Positions 62,494 to 64,000 of a stretch of DNA of 64,000 nt are shown piece by piece. This DNA comes from JBJTUH01 sp044346175. GTDB lineage: Bacteria > Cyanobacteriota > Vampirovibrionia > Vampirovibrionales > JAJTHC01. The position numbers and the translations under genes were made by a program. The stretch spans positions 97,353-161,352 of the forward strand of contig JBIIZQ010000004.1 in NCBI GenBank assembly GCA_044346175.1, read 5' to 3'. The notes beneath the pieces were generated by a model that ran no database searches, was not told the origin of the DNA, and saw only the letters and a program-made list of their open reading frames with translations. Each line of letters opens with the position of its first letter. Position 1 is the stretch's first letter.

Positions 62494-63351
62494 TTAGAAG
62501 GCGAACAGTAACACGTCTTTCCACTTGCCTGAAGCCACGAAGTACACAAACACGTCTGCAAGTCCTACTGTGGCTAAGCTAATCCATGCCAATTGCATAT
62601 GACGCTCATTGAGCCAAGTTTGAAGCTTCCAAGCCTCATGACGACCTTCATTGAAGTTGGTGCAAGAGAAACAATCGAGCTTCCCAGCTAAGAGATGTCG
62701 CCAGCTATGGCAGGAGGTCACATAAGCGGTAAGTAAAATGGCATCCGCAAGCATAACCAACGTCCCTAACGACATCCCAAACTTATGTTGGCTATGGTCA
62801 GGGGTGATAAAGTGCATGGCTTCCCATACGTGGTAAATATGCAGTACTGAGAAGGCAAGTGCCAAGTAAAAGAAGTAACGATGCAAGTTCTGAATGACAA
62901 AAGGAAAACGACGCTCGCCCGTATAACCGTGGGTATTATTGGGGTCTTCATTGACACCACACCCAGCAGGGTCACGGAAAAACGCACGGTAGTAAGCACG
63001 ACGGTAAAAGTAACACGTGCCACGGAAACCCACAGGAACCCACATCACTAAAAATGCTGGAATCGCTTTTAAAAACGGATAGGTTTCAAAGAACTCAGGA
63101 AACCATTTCTGTAGTGGGGGGGAAAAGAATGGCGATAAAATATGAGGTAAGTATCCTTCAACGCCCGCTTCGGTATACACATTCCCGAACGCACGAAAAG
63201 TAGCCCAAATACCAAACACCACAAGGGCTAAGATGGTCATTTTATTTTCAAAATCCCAATCGTCACGACGCTCGGTATGACCCGACTGACGAGGGTCAGC
63301 ATGTAACGGTTTAAGCTCTGTAGCGGGTTGGGGATAAGAAGCACACATCAT
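62494..63351 (-). CDS. sdhC: Succinate dehydrogenase/fumarate reductase membrane anchor
   Basis: 285 residues, about five TM helices with heme-ligand-like His (NLHRYFFYLALAFSVLHIYH, HSWRHLLAG). It is the single large cytochrome b-type anchor rather than the SdhC/SdhD pair. CGVNEDPNNT and CFSCTNF loops add Cys. ATGATG start. First gene of the operon. Confidence 0.88.
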   Translation of the reverse strand: MMCASYPQPATELKPLHADPRQSGHTERRDDWDFENKMTILALVVFGIWATFRAFGNVYTEAGVEGYLPHILSPFFSPPLQKWFPEFFETYPFLKAIPAFLVMWVPVGFRGTCYFYRRAYYRAFFRDPAGCGVNEDPNNTHGYTGERRFPFVIQNLHRYFFYLALAFSVLHIYHVWEAMHFITPDHSQHKFGMSLGTLVMLADAILLTAYVTSCHSWRHLLAGKLDCFSCTNFNEGRHEAWKLQTWLNERHMQLAWISLATVGLADVFVYFVASGKWKDVLLFAF

Positions 63352-64000
63352 GCTGCAATTCCTAACATGATTGATTCATAAACGTAATAGTGAGACACAC
63401 AACAATGTCAGTTATTTTACAGCATTTTTGCTTAGCATGAGGTTAGGCTTGGTATTAGCTTAGGCATGATAAGAGACTCTCAAGCCGCTTTGTAAACCTT
63501 ATTCAAGAAAAATGCAGGTGTAAAAAACTTTCATAATAAGACACACTAGCCCTGCCAAAAATGGTGTCATGCAACATCTTTTTGCAACTTCTTGAAAAAC
63601 CACAGGTGTCGTTGTTGAGAGGGTAAACCATAAACATCATCAAACATCATCACAAACACCTCTAATGTCATAGTAGCTTCACGGTATCCATCTTTATGAT
63701 GTACCCAGTGAAATACATGACGACCTCTGTTTCAACGACTTTGTTTCAGTGTAGATGCTTCTCAGTGAGGTTGAAAAAGTACAAGAAAGTCATTGTCTAG
63801 CAGACTAAGAACAATAATCCCAGCGGTTTCTATTTTACAGTACTCCAAGGGCTTAGGGCAAGCATTCTATTTTGGGCGTTGCACATTATCATAGATAGGC
63901 TTGCCAATCAGGTGTGAAAAAGATAGTGAGTGTAGCTTTTACCATCTGCAAAGACTTAGAATAACAAAACGTCTTTCGTCTGAAACGAGCTAAATAATGA
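63352..64000. other. 649-bp terminal region, no clear gene
   Basis: On the minus strand a reading frame from about 63723 to 63567 (in-frame ATG at 63671) encodes protein-like sequence (TLEVFVMMFDDVYGLPSQQ) but is only about 50 codons and has an upstream stop: a small gene or a remnant. It includes an ATGATG. The rest shows nothing I can name; it must contain the sdh operon promoter. Confidence 0.3.

Overview
The window reads as a dense, roughly mid-GC bacterial chromosome segment with short intergenic gaps and divergent gene blocks. Several signals point to the non-photosynthetic sister lineage of Cyanobacteria (Melainabacteria/Vampirovibrionia, possibly Vampirovibrio-like). They are a SecA whose second half reads cyanobacteria-like, a DUF561 (Ycf23-type) TIM-barrel protein otherwise typical of cyanobacteria and plastids, a nuoABCDHI cluster without nuoEFG beside it, a class II DAHP synthase, and LpxA/FabZ (outer membrane lipid A) together with three flagellins. 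The placement is inference; no 16S or marker phylogeny could be run.

Layout. 1-10.5 kb: a TPR protein, SecA (-), a 1086-aa protein made almost wholly of about 27 near-identical 34-residue TPR units, and IspG. 10.7-15.3 kb: a minus-strand cluster with one soluble protein carrying a distinctive Cys/His N-terminal motif, followed by three overlapping paralogous membrane proteins. 15.5-23.4 kb: TatC, then the minus-strand operon ilvB-ilvN-ilvC-ilvA-asd, headed by a promoter, a Val/Leu/Ile-rich leader peptide and mutually exclusive RNA hairpins (a transcription attenuator). 23.6-26.5 kb: a second copy of the Cys/His-motif protein plus a polytopic membrane protein, the same arrangement as at 10.7-15.3 kb. 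26.9-30.5 kb: an MGDG/UgtP-like glycosyltransferase and two flagellins. 31-43.7 kb: housekeeping genes (an FmdB-like zinc ribbon, proA, DAHP synthase, fabZ-lpxA, a thiamine-binding-family protein, DUF561, mdh, mutL-queG). 43.9-52.8 kb: tRNA-Gly(CCC), a monothiol glutaredoxin, superoxide dismutase, mscL, a third flagellin, small unknown proteins and a BirA-like protein. 52.9-58.1 kb: nuoABCDHI. 58.2-63.4 kb: an unknown protein, a type IV pilin-like protein and a succinate dehydrogenase/fumarate reductase operon. The last 650 bases hold no clear gene.

The genes connect in several ways. asd, ilvA, ilvBN and ilvC supply branched-chain amino acids under an attenuator that senses Val/Leu/Ile-tRNA supply. 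nuo genes, the Sdh/Frd complex and malate dehydrogenase indicate quinone-linked respiration. Flagellins and a pilin indicate motility and surface attachment.

The most interesting candidates for undescribed biology are: (1) the two loci encoding proteins with a shared Cys/His N-terminal module and divergent C-termini, each followed by multi-pass membrane proteins, a layout like a toxin/effector family; (2) a window-wide habit of doubled or tripled start codons (ATGATG or ATGATGATG) at about 20 genes; (3) the mosaic TPR array; and (4) an insertion of roughly 95 residues in SecA.
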